From Bombus terrestris (lineage: Eukaryota; Arthropoda; Insecta; Hymenoptera; Apidae), in the NCBI RefSeq assembly GCF_910591885.1, contig NC_063274.1, forward strand, positions 6,634,001 through 6,698,000: a stretch of DNA of 64,000 nt. The letters are read 5' to 3'. The translations under genes and the position numbers were made by a program. Of the stretch, positions 26,397-38,200 are shown one piece after another (position 1 is the first letter of the stretch; each line of letters starts with the position of its first letter). The notes under the pieces are model-generated. The model worked only from the letters and a program-made list of their open reading frames with translations. It had not been told where the DNA came from and did not search any database.

Positions 26397-29300
26397 ATCC
26401 TCTTGATGAATCGCAGAGAATTAATTCTACGAGTAACCATTCATCGTAGTAGGGTTCGCAAACAAACATCGTCATCGTCGATAAATACAATAAAATTTCA
26501 TTACCACTTCCCATTTCCCAGTGGAGGATAGATACAATGGGCACAATAGGAGGAAAACATCTGGAAACAGAGGTTTCAGAAAAATTGGAGAAATCGTGAG
26601 AAAAGGGCTGGCAGGGTTTTAAAAGCCACTTGGAATTCAAGGGTTTCGGCTTATGAAATAGCGCGGCGGCATGTTTTCTTCCGTGGGTTCTCCATTTTTT
26701 CAGGTGGCGGACGGCGAGGCACAAACGACAAAAGGAGCCACCCGCCAACGCCATGAATATTCAACCGGAGTTTTGCATTTATTAAAACAACACAGGCAAC
26801 CAGAGTTTTATTCATGCCGTTCGCATAATTGCCCCCGTTTATCTGAATACATCTCTATATTTTCGGTATTCCCGTTGACGTTCGAACGTCTTGCGCAAGA
26901 AAATACGTGTTAAAATTTTGAAACAGCCCGGCTCGTTCAAATTACTTTCCCTATCTTTTGCTTCTTTTCGCTCGAAATACTTAGTGAACGGTACTAACGA
27001 TAAGAAAATTACGAATTGTCCAGGTACGTACGTCTTTACACGCATCTATGCCTCTAGCGTCAAGAGGATTTTGAAATCCGCGAAAGAAACGATCGACGTT
27101 GGTTGATCTCGTTGAAGGCTTTAAACACCTGCTATCTTCCTGTTATCCAGACGGATCTTAATAAAGGAAATTATAGTGTCAGTGTAGGCTGTAATTATTT
27201 CATTTCTACGAACACTCGCCGCGAGTAAAATCGATATCGGTAGCGTGGATCTAGCGTAAAAGTGTGTGCGAAGTTTATGCACTCTGAGTATTGCCAAGCC
27301 TTATCAAAATAAAGCGTTCTAAGTGGAAATCTTTGACGTAGATCGAGTCCAGAGATTGCAACACCTACGGATTCCAAATACTTTTGACTCTAGAATTTTA
27401 GACTTGTTTTTAAACATAGAATTCCGTTTATTTCTCACGAATCGACGGCCAATTACCATTTCCAAGAATTTCCCACAGAAACAGGGATAAAACCTGCCAT
27501 AAAACGAAATCAAGAATCACTGACCATTCCAAATTACTTACGATATCCATACTGCAAATATTTGCAATCTTATCTACGTAAATCATCTCGTCCGTGAACC
27601 TACGGCATTCCTGAGCCACCATATCTCCCAGGAACGAGTTTATCAGTTCGATAACAAAACGAAAAGAATCGAACGGATAAAAACGGGAACGAAGTTAAAG
27701 CGCTAATTCATAAATCGGTAGGAAATTCGCGGAATGGCGAGCACCGTTTCGAAAACGTTCTCACCGGTAAAAGGGAAGGAAGGAACAGAGGAAGAGCATC
27801 GGTGAACGTTCGAGTTTAAGCGAATGGAAACGCAACAGGCCAGGGAGTCCGGTGAAAGAGGAAAAACGGGACTGCGAGAAATAATCCGTGGCTTATAGCC
27901 CAGCAGTAATCGTACTCGCGTGACACACCTATGCGATATATATACCTTTATATATCGCGTATATACACATGCACATAGAAATCGCCGCGGCTTACGATAT
28001 TACGAATCGACGAGATCGCCGATGCGATTCCTATCTCTTTGGTCGTTTGCTTTATTCCCACCGACTGAAACCGGCGACCCGTGGATAAGTCTACGCGATC
28101 TGGTCATTCACGAAAAAAGAAAGCAAATGTCCTTCGATCGAATCTTATAATACAGTGCGTCCAGTGGCGTGCAAACATCACATAGTAGAAAATTCCGATC
28201 TTAGGAAATTCCGTAATTTCTCGTAACAACAACTTGGTGTAACACTGTCGTCCAACTTTCTCTTCGTCAACCCTTCGCATCCACCGATCTGCTCATCCCC
28301 TCGCTTCTCGCTAAGAAGCCATCAGCAAAACCTTCGATCAATCTTCCATCAGCATCCAACTTCCTCGAATCTCCGACCGCCTCTTCTACGCTAACCGCTT
28401 CTAGATCGGTCGATCATTTTTCACGTTGGCGAGAACGATCGACGGGTCGTTGTTGCGCAACGTGTTCGCGCACGCGTATCAGCCTGACGGTTTAGAAATC
28501 GGCGAAACGCCGCGCGCCGTTCGTTTCTCGTGGCATTTAATTCGATAATTAACCGCGCGGGATCAAAGGTTCGTCAAACACGGTACCGGCACGGTAACGA
28601 GCATTAATTTAGGCATCTCTCTCGCAGCGAGTCGCGCCGATTCCGCGTCGTTTCCCTGCCGTGAGACCCGTGAGAAAGTCCGCGCGGTGTCGATCGCCCG
28701 ACCGATAATACCGATGATCGAAATGCATCGGCATGCGAGCGCGTTTCCGCGTCAGCATAAGAACACGCGTCCAGATCGAACGAAAAGCAGAGAAAGAGGA
28801 AGAAAGAAAAGCTGGCCGTTGCTCAACGGTCGTGCGCTACTATGCCACGCCGATTGCTGCCGAACCACTTCCGAAATTGCCCGTTTACAGTCCTGATTGC
28901 GTAAACGGAGCGACGATTTCGCGGTGATATTCCGAGAACGTGGAGCAAAATATGCTCTGAATAATCGTAGAATCGTTTTATCAGGCGCAATAAATATTTA
29001 GTAGCGCGAGATGACGAAGTTAAATTCCGCATAATATGAGCTGCAGTTTAAGAGGAAATACGAATTTCTTTGCAGGTAATTAAAAGGATTAGATTAACTG
29101 GATAGGAAAATGTTCGTAGATATTAAAATGGGATTAGAATGATTCTCGATTTCTTAGCAGACGAGAACTTTCGTTTCTGCTCGGCTTTAGCTATTCGATT
29201 ACGCATCGAGGCAGTTTTTCGTAATTGAAAAACTTGTTCTGTACATAATCCTTTTTCCACTATAACATATCGTTATACGAGCTAAACTTCTTAAACTCCA

Positions 29301-29614
29301 TTTAAGAGCTTTGGCCTCTATTCTATCTTTAATTGGCCATTATATCGAGTAAACTCGACACGACTTCGCGTCGTACGTAAATTATATCCATCGAACTATG
29401 CTCGTCTTTCTCCTATGAAATTCCGCAAATCTCGTTTCTTTTCAAAACTATTTAATTTCCTGCATATACGTCATGCTAAAAAGAAACATATCGGGAACAA
29501 AAATTTCTTCGAACGATAGCCAAGCGTCGTGAAGGGAGAATTTCGATGATCCTGCGACACAACTCTCAATCGATCAGTTTCCACGGACAAACGTCACTGG
29601 TTCCTGTACCGCAG

Positions 29615-29672
29615 GTTGGCGCTTCGAATTTCCAAACACCGTGCGATTCCATCGAGACACCGAGAAGGATCG
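29615..29672 (+). CDS. candidate short exon, 58 bases, unrecognised
   Basis: The acceptor-like TTCCTGTACCGCAG and the donor ATCG|GTAAGC bound an open frame reading VGASNFQTPCDSIETPRRI. No neighbouring exon in compatible phase was identified, and no family is recognised. Confidence 0.13.
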
Positions 29673-30469
29673 GTAAGCCGCTTCTCGTTACGTGGTCGAC
29701 GTGCAAGAGCATCGTTCGCGAATGAACGGCTCTCCTCGGCTCGATTAATTGCAAACGGACAGGCTCACACGCGAATCACGCATCTAAGCGCGATCTAAGC
29801 ACGTAGCGGGCCGGAAGGGGGCGCAGGTAGCAGAATCAGCTCGTGGAGGAACGTATGACGGCCGATGCCGATGCGGTAATTATCCCAGGAACGAAGAGAA
29901 GTGGTGCGGGGCGCTCTCTTCCTCCCTTTTTCCCTCTTCCTGCAGGCCTGACCGGCCGGCTTGGCCAGATGCTCTTCAGTGCACCTAATTACGAGCAAGA
30001 ACACTAAACTGCAATTAACAAGCCTCCCCGGCCGCGCGCCATTTTGTCTTATTGCCAGCGCGCGCAGTGGCTCGCTTTCTTTTTAGCGGGGCCGCGGACG
30101 TGGATGCTGGATCGATGGCTGACCTCGCCGGACGATGGATCGGCAAGGATGCAGAGGAGCAGGAAATCGGTTTTTGAACGAGTCGCACAACTCTGCTTTT
30201 CAAAGCGGAACACGCGTTTCACGAAACTTGCGCGTGGACGCGACGCCACGACGCGGAGGACGCTGTCTTTGCGTGGCTGGCGTTCAGATGGACGATAAAA
30301 ATTTGTTTAATTACACGATACACTAATTAATACTTTTTCTATTTATTCTGACTCTTCTTTGGTGTATTCTTTGTCCGAACGTAAAGAGGCACATTAGATA
30401 CAGGACAATTCAAATCATGTTGTTTTACCTCGGAGTATCAACATCGTTAGGACATACATAATGTAATAA

Positions 30470-30747
30470 TAAATTGTTGAAGTGGTCACCACTTCTGAGA
30501 AAACTCAGCACAATTTTCTCAAGCATTGAAGCCATCGACAGCGTATAGACAATAGATTGGAATGAAGGCAGACCATGGATACTAGACAGGCGACGATGGC
30601 TTCGGGGGTTTCAGTTATAGGGTAACACTGCTAGCGTACGGATCTGGACCAGCTCAAATTATATTCCTACTTGTACTTACATTTCTGTATTAAAATATAT
30701 TTTCTACGCGTTCCTCTGTCCATACATTTAATAACCTCGACATAAAT
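30470..30747. mobile_element. solo LTR with 5-base target duplication
   Basis: A 268-base segment at 30475-30742 starts TGTTGA and ends TCGACA, giving TG...CA ends and near-perfect 6-base inverted termini. It is flanked on both sides by the same five bases, TAAAT (30470-30474 and 30743-30747), which matches the target duplication of gypsy, copia and BEL elements. No internal coding region or second LTR is seen in the window, so recombination between two LTRs to leave a solo copy is the simplest reading. Near the left end GAAGTGGTCACCACTTC forms a 17-base palindrome-like hairpin. Assignment to a retrotransposon family is not possible from the LTR alone. Confidence 0.68.
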
Positions 30748-30804
30748 ATGTGGCGGCACTCGACAGCAAAATACCACCGGACGATACCAACTAGCGTCGG
30801 ACGA

Positions 30805-30872
30805 CGACAGGGCAGTGGTTAGCGCCTTAGGTTACGAACGTTCGGGACACGGGTTCAAGTCTCGGCGATCGG
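30805..30872 (+). repeat. tRNA-like sequence, probable head of a SINE or degraded tRNA-derived repeat
   Basis: GGCAGTGGTTAGCGCC around 30811 resembles a Pol III A box and D arm. GGTTCAAGTCT at 30852-30862 resembles a B box (consensus GGTTCGANTCC). The spacing of about 40 bases is that of a tRNA. The T stem pairs only partly and no good acceptor stem is visible, so it is not a functional tRNA. A frame running through it is open for about 90 codons, but this is what tRNA-derived repeats usually give. It begins about 60 bases after the solo LTR. Confidence 0.42.
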
Positions 30873-33800
30873 AGTCCGATTCTTTTTCCACGACACAAAG
30901 AAATGAGAAGAAAAGCAGCAGTATACCAGCAGCAGATCCTGACTCGGCCTCTACACGAGCAGTGGCACTATTACCCCAACAACCACAACTAACACTTACA
31001 CCTGAAATAAACTCCGGGCAAGACAATTTCGCCGCTACGTGTAACCGTCAAACGAAGACAAATTTCAATCTCTCGATACTCCCTTGACCAGTATAATTAG
31101 ACAATCATGTCCTCCAGGAGTCAGTGAGTCAGTCGTGCGAATCAATATCAGTTATCAGTTAGTCTCGAAGGATCTTACTAGCGATTTGTACACTGTATTT
31201 AGCGAATATTGTCTGTACTTATTTATTTATTATTTTAAAATATATTTGACGGTTTTCGATATCAAGACATCTCGTCATTTAAACCGCATGACCAACCAAC
31301 CTCTACAATACTTTCGAGAAATAATATACCGATTTATGAATCCCACGCGTCCTCAAACGCGATAGTAAATAACTGCCTTTTCTCACAAAAGCACCATACG
31401 TTACCATTTAATAACTTAACCCGAAGCGATCGCAAAGAAACGCTGGCCGGTCACTGGAAAATGACTCACGGCACCGTATACTATGGAATTGTGATAACGG
31501 GCAACAGCGTACCGTGGTTTCCGCGTCCGCGGTAAAAGGTAAGTCACGATAGAGGCCCATTGTTTCTCTCGCGACAGCGAAAAATGCTAATATACGGCCG
31601 GGGTGGCGCAGGTGTGAAGTCGCATATTTAAACATCTTATTATATCCTTGGTTATCCGATCGGCTAATGTAAGAGCGCATTAATTTCCACCCACAGAGTC
31701 AAACAATGACCTAGGCTGGAACACGCGGTGAAGTGCTCATTAAAAGCCGGGTGGTACCGTTTCTCCGTATGCTCGATCAGATCGTACTTTCGATCCTTTC
31801 TCCTTCGTTCTTTCTCCGATCGACAACGATCGAGAACCGATCTACCGCTCGTCTTGCATACGATTTAGAAAAGTAGAAAAGAGGATCGTCGAGAGGCTCT
31901 ATCACAGACGCGTGGGTAAAGTGACGTTCGGAACCGCTGATCGAATATTTAGGTAAATTTTATTCGAAATTGAACAGCTTTGAAAGTTTTCGCTCGCGTT
32001 CGAACGAATCAAACAGAATAGTCGTTCCGTTTTTCCGTGCCATGACATATCAACATTAAGTATAAAAAGCGTTGCTGCGCTAAGTTCTAGTCGACGATAC
32101 GACGAAGACTGCTACGTCTCTGAAGCGAGGATACTGTTCTGAGCCATGAATGAATGTCTGTCCTAGATGTAAGCCAGATTCGTTAGAATTCTGAATGAAT
32201 ACTCCTTTGACACAGCAGACCTCTGAATGAATCCTATTATCGAAGACTGTAATTATCGTTGAAAAACGAGAATATCCTCGCTCGTAACGCAGTATCGGAA
32301 AAATTTCCAAATTTCCTTAAAACAGCCTCGTCGACTTTTCGTTTCTCTACTTCCTCTTTTTCGAATATAAATTTCTCGAGCTTGTCGACACAAATCTCGT
32401 TCGCCTTCTTTTCCGAAAAAGAGAAAAGCAACGTTACACGTTCACGAAAGTGGTTTCCACTCACCGGCTAGAGAAAGAAAACGTTCGCCCTTGGTAGCCG
32501 CTTACCTGCGACAGAAAGAGAAGGAGAAAAATCGGCGAGGTCGTTACAAAAGCGTTGCACGATGCTAAACACCTCGGTTCGACGTATCGTTTTAATTACC
32601 AGGCAATTAACACCGTCGCCGTGCCTCCGCCGCGGCTATAATTCTTCGTCGCGTTTCGAAACGAGACGACTCTCGACCAGCCGGTGCGGCATAAATTCTA
32701 AAATATTATTCACCGCTGCTTCCTCCTCACCGCGGAAATTTATCTGCTCGATCACCGAAGGGAACATTAGAGGCGCGCGCATTCGCGAGCGCTCGTCAAA
32801 ATCCAGGAGAAATTCCGACGCGAGTCGAGCGCGCGGCGACTATTAAATCGTGTTTAAGTTAATGGTTCCCACGAGAGGTGTCAGCCCCGGCTTGATTGAT
32901 CGATCGAAGGAATAAAACAAAACCGAGCTCGGGTTTCTCTTTTTTTTTTTTTCTTTCGCTGCTTTTAACGGACACTTCGCGGAGGAAGGGCGGTAGAAGC
33001 GAATGAAATCGTTGATTTCCTATGGATGGGGAAATTAAACGGACGAAAGTGGGAAGAGAGGAACGTGGAAAAGTACGTAAAACTAGCATTCAACGTTGAG
33101 TAATACTTGCGTAAAACCTACAATTCACAGCATCGGTCGTTTCTTCATTATGTACAGTTTGTAGCACGTCCGATCACCGAGACTACGAAAATGGCTTGGG
33201 ACGCGTGTCGCGTCTTCTCGAACGCTGCGGGACGATGACGATTCTCCGGCAGTCGTTACCGTACGGTCGTTCGCGTTAATCTTTACGAAAGAGCCGAACG
33301 ATCCAGCGTCTGTTGGGTCGCCACGGCTAATGCCCGGAGATCTATTAAGCCGTCCGTGAGCGGCGTAACGCGCGCTTGCTGCGCGATTAAATTAAAGAAT
33401 TATGGGGAACGAGGTCTGATGCTTGTGAAAAATCGCGAGCTCCGAGCGGCTGGCGTTGAAGTATGCTCGAGGCGCGCCGGATCGGCAACCGGCATCGAGA
33501 ACTCGGTGTCCACGAGAATTTCGAACGCTTTAACGCGGACCGAGGGAATGGAAATTCCGATCGAAAGATAGAAATTTCTAGCGCTGCATCCAGACCAGCC
33601 AGATTCCTAGACGAATTAAACGTTGAAACGTAAAGTTGACCAAAATTGAAATAAAAGTCCAAGATTCTTAGTTTCTATTTTCGTAGCTGTTGCTCAACAT
33701 CGGACAGCTCGATTCTACTTAGTCGTAACGATCGTCCAACGACGTTGAACGCTGGTGAAAGAAGTCGTAACGATATTTGCACGACGAACGCGTAACGAAG

Positions 33801-34895
33801 CTACGTGATTAACAGGGCCGAGAAAACGCGAGACAGGCGACGCGTATTTGTCAGCGGGACACGCGGGAAAAATGAGATCGGTCGGGTCGCCGGTTTACGC
33901 GCACGAAGCGACTGGAGCGACCAGTTCGACAGTCCTGGACGATCGTGGACGGACAGCTCAGGCCACGTGCAATTTAGCGTAGCGTCATTACTCTTCGCGC
34001 GTCCCCTCGTTCAACGGGACAGAGTCTAATTGCGTCGAGCCATGGAAAAAAGAATTTGACGGAGCTCGTTAAGCGCCCCGCGGTATCCCCAGCCCCAGGG
34101 CAATGGGGCTCCTCTGGTGCTGCTTCGACGCCGAGCGTCTATCAGCGACGATGATGCGTTTCCCACGCGGATGCTCGGATTCGCTTTTGATTCTTAAAGA
34201 ATCGCCATCACGATGAATTATCGTATTTGTTATGGATAGATAGATAAATTCGTTCGTACTACGTACGTTTCGTAACGAAGTTCGTGGCTGATAGAATTTG
34301 AAAAAAGTAACAGGCTTTTCAAGGTGAAAGTAGGAATTTCGTTGGAAGATGTGTGTTAGTGCACGATCTACGTTGGAAATACACGGGAAACATAGGGCAG
34401 CGATAATGAATATCAATTTTTCAACTCGTTGAACTTGTACACAACGCTATACTTACAGTAGTTACGGTAATAAACAGGTAAGCAGTGATACTCGTATTGA
34501 TACGCTTTCGTATTGATCGATCGATAGAGGTGTCAGTTACGGTGTGTGAATAATAACGCGATCGCAGATCTGGATCACGATACGTGGCGCCATTTTAAAA
34601 CGATATATAACATATGAAAGTGATATCTTAAGTATAAGTATAATAATGATAAAACGAAACACGCGTCACTCGTTTAAAATTAGATATGACGCTAACGATC
34701 GTGCTATTCGAGACCCATCGCTAACGCCTAAAATGGATCAGATTTAAATCGGGAAACTGACATGCTGCACTTCCTACTCGATAAGATAGCAACAGTTAAA
34801 GACAGTTTATATACACGAAAGACGATAGTTCGAGAAAATGATTCTAAATAAAATTACGGATGATTGGACGCACAGTTGAGTGAAATTCTTGAAAA

Positions 34896-35110
34896 TATTA
34901 GGTTGTCGGAAAAGTTTCTTTCGCTTTATGAGGAAATAATAGACGCACAACGTTTTCCGTTTTGTATTATTTTCTCGAATTACGTACGATCCATTTTGTT
35001 CTGTTCAGATAAACACGATATTTCACAGACTTGATTTCACGGTTGTATGAATGTGCACTGTTGTAAAAAATACGTTTGCGAAAGAAAGATACTTATCGGA
35101 CAACCTAATA
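34896..35110. mobile_element. Tc1/mariner-type MITE with TA target duplication
   Basis: The left terminus TTAGGTTGTCGGAAAAGT begins at 34898. The right terminus, read in reverse complement, begins TTAGGTTGTCCGATAAGT and ends at 35108. The two terminal inverted repeats run about 26 and 31 bases, with two substitutions in the first 18 and a small indel before a shared TTTCTTTCGC. The element is flanked by TA at 34896-34897 and 35109-35110, the target duplication of the Tc1/mariner superfamily. The interior is only about 150 bases and has no transposase frame, so this is a non-autonomous or internally deleted copy. Confidence 0.8.
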
Positions 35111-35227
35111 CTTACATTTAGACAGCGAAACGCAAAAGAATCTTCGAAAATTCCCACTCTAAAATCCCTAACTCTGAATTCTAATCCATTGCATACATCG
35201 TTGGACTTTCTGCGATTCCTTCCACAG

Positions 35228-35273
35228 CCGTATCCTCCGGCCGAACAAACGAAATCGACTGCGACGTGGAAAG
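35228..35273 (+). CDS. candidate short exon, 46 bases, unrecognised
   Basis: A pyrimidine-rich acceptor (TGCGATTCCTTCCACAG) precedes the segment and AAAG|GTAATA follows it. The open frame reads PYPPAEQTKSTATWK. It lies about 120 bases downstream of the mariner MITE. With such a short segment the open frame carries little weight. Confidence 0.13.
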
Positions 35274-38200
35274 GTAATATTCTCATGACGCGGCAAGTGA
35301 CGCAGGTTACGCTTGCTCGGAGGAGAACAATGCCGGCATTGTAGCGAATAGTCAAAGGGCGAGGAAATCAGGAATCCCCGGTAGGTTTTCAACGGGGATC
35401 GATCCCACGGGCTGATCGCGGAAAAGGTCGCTCGCCAGCCCGCGTGCGTTCCACCTCCGTCGAATCTGTCCGCGTTAACGAATAGAAGAACCACGCCCTG
35501 CGTCTTCCACCAGCGTACACCTGCGCCTTCGCCGCATCCTCCCTTGTACCTCGTTAAAGACAAACGCCGAACTGGCCCGCGGCCAGCCCCCATCTCGCTC
35601 TTTCACTCTTTCACCCTTTCCGCTCTTTCTCGCCACGTAGGCGGTACGATAGATATGGATTGCACCGATCCACCTCCGGCCGTGTTGTTTTTGCAAACCG
35701 ATACGCTAATTTGCGTATTGTTCGCTGTTCGCGAATGATCGGAACGCGTCCCGCCGCGCCGAGTAGCGGCGTTCCTTCTTTCAAGCTGTTCGAATCGACG
35801 AGAAATGCCTGTTGGCGATCTTATCGGTCACGTATCGTGGCTCACCTGTGACTGACACTCGCTTCGAGGGATGGTTCTTATTGTCTTCGAAGCTGGGAAC
35901 CGATCTGCGAATTTTCCTACACAATGAACAACGATGGAACGATGCAGCACCGGTTCTCGTTTGCTCGAACGCTTGACATTCTCGCAACATTCTAATCGCA
36001 GGTTGAATTTCATTGCGACTCCGCGTATCGTCCACGGACTAAACTGGGTTATCCGATACGACTCACCCGGTATTACTCGCGCTTTTTCTAGATCGTTTTT
36101 TCTAGATACGGCCGTCTTTCATTAGAAGCAAGCCAATTAGCCGCGCCGCGACTCGAGACCAGGACCCGGAGGAAGTCGTGCGGCGCGACGACCGCCCAAG
36201 AAATTCACGATAATTGATATTTAGGATATTATCCCGCCAGGAAACGTGTAATCAGCGAATAACTGTATCCGCCAATAAGCGCAATTCTCGAGTCGCGAGC
36301 GGCGTCGTTGCGCCAGCCGTTTCCAACCTTGTTAGAGAAACGACCATACGCACGGTGTATCTAATGTACCGGCGACTAATGTACAGCGATCGAAAGAGAC
36401 TTCTCTTTGCTCTGTGAACGAACCTGTGGTTAATTTTACGTAGATGGGAAGACCATCGATGATCTTAATTTCTAGAGTCAATGTTCGAGATATCGGACAG
36501 ATTTCAAGATAATAAGATTTTGGATCACATCGACGTTTTGGAATAAAACGTACAACAAATGTCGGAACGATGTGATTACCACAGAGACCGATTAACAGAG
36601 AAACGGAACAAAACGTAACGTGGACGAGTCAGATCGATGCGACTGGCAGAGAAATTCGACCTGTGAAAATTTAATTCGTTAAGAGGAACGGTCAACGACC
36701 GACGGTGCTTCGTTAGAATTCCACGCAGACTATTTGGGTAATAAAAAGCTTGGATCCCCGTTTCGAGGGGATGTAGCGAGAATGTAGCCTTTGGCTTAAA
36801 AAAACACCGGGAAAAGAAAGAGGGAAAGAAGGAAACGGTCCCCATCGATATCCTCGAGGTTCTCCGGATAGTCCTCCTTAAGTTTCCACACGACAGCCAA
36901 CGCCGAGCTCGAGTGTCTTGAAAGCGCAAACGTTTCGATAGCTCGATAAAAGTTTACAAACTCCCGCCTCCTCGCTTCGTCGAGTATCATCGATACCCGA
37001 TGGAAATCCTTTTAAATTCCTCGAAGAAGCCAAGGAAAAAAGATACGAACGATATCGAGGGTCGATCGAGGCCCTCTCGATGCCACGAGTCGAATACCCA
37101 CTCCTCCGGTTTCTGTAATTCGCGATTCCAATAAACATCGATGTCAGTTGTTTGACTTCTTATTTCCTTGGCTCACCTTTTCTGCCGATACGAAAGGAAA
37201 TTTTTCGTAGAAACATATTTATGTAAATCAGATTCGTTACTCTATTCTGAAAAAATTCTGAAGCTCAGGTAATTTTAAGGCTACCCCGTCGCTGATTTCG
37301 ATATTCCAGCGCGTTTAATCTGACAAATTTACGATAATCACCGTGCAAGAACTCCATTTTTCTTGTAAAATGCTCACCGTATTTCGACAGATCTAGCCAA
37401 CATACGCGACAGATCCCGACACGTACCATTATCCGTTGATTTTCTGCGATGACCAACGACGAGACGAATCTTCGTCGGTCCGCGGACGTACGTTCGCAAA
37501 GAGGCGAAAAAAGGGACAAAGAGGGAAATATGAAACGGGACGTGCTGCTCGTGCTCGTCCCGAGGGCCGGCACGAAACAATGAACTCTGTAATTTTCTCG
37601 AGCGACCACGATCCCAGGCACCCTTTTCGCGCGCCACCACATAGCCCAGGGCTGCCAGCTTTTCTGCCGGATACGAGCGCTTGCGAGCCTCGCCACGGAA
37701 TTGAGCTATCAGCCATCCATCGATCACGCCAGGACCCAGAATTTCGGAACTTTCTTTGCACATCGCAATGTAAGAAAAAGTTGTTATACAAACGGATGAA
37801 TTGGCAAAAGACAGTTCTGAAGCGTACCGATTTCTTAACGATCTTCGTCGATACAGGAGACACTGAATCCTTGAACTTTCGAATCTTCGAATCTGCAAAT
37901 TTCCAACGATTATGTGAAATTAGCCTTAGATAAGATAATATCTCTTGGTAAAATATCGAAACGTCCAGTCGAATGTTGCGTCGCGTATATGTGCGTGGCG
38001 AAATTTCTAAATCCGGTCGGACCAAACCCATCGTCCCGCTACAAGTGACGTTTACAGCGCTCAGCCTGGCACCTCCACCATCGACGCGAAACCGATACGA
38101 AAATATTTTCCATCGAGAACGCGAGGCTGTCTACGATTTTTACATCGCTCCTACCTTTCGTTGTTTTCCGTGCTCAATTTTCGGGAACAAATCAATCGAC

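Larger units (their letters stand above)
9426..29614. other. no gene recognised; scattered microsatellites and CNE-like blocks
   Basis: The longest ATG frame here is 18540-19148 (202 codons, plus strand). It is Arg/Ser-rich and has no recognised domain. Open frames on both strands overlap at 21.9-22.35 kb in GC-rich DNA. ATTTAAAT palindromes occur twice near 15822-15857. No transposase, reverse transcriptase or conserved domain motif was seen. Confidence 0.5.

Noticed and set aside
26687..26913. Strong acceptor (TCCATTTTTTCAG) followed by an open frame
   Set aside because: No donor with a usable consensus was found before the stop, and no recognised domain.
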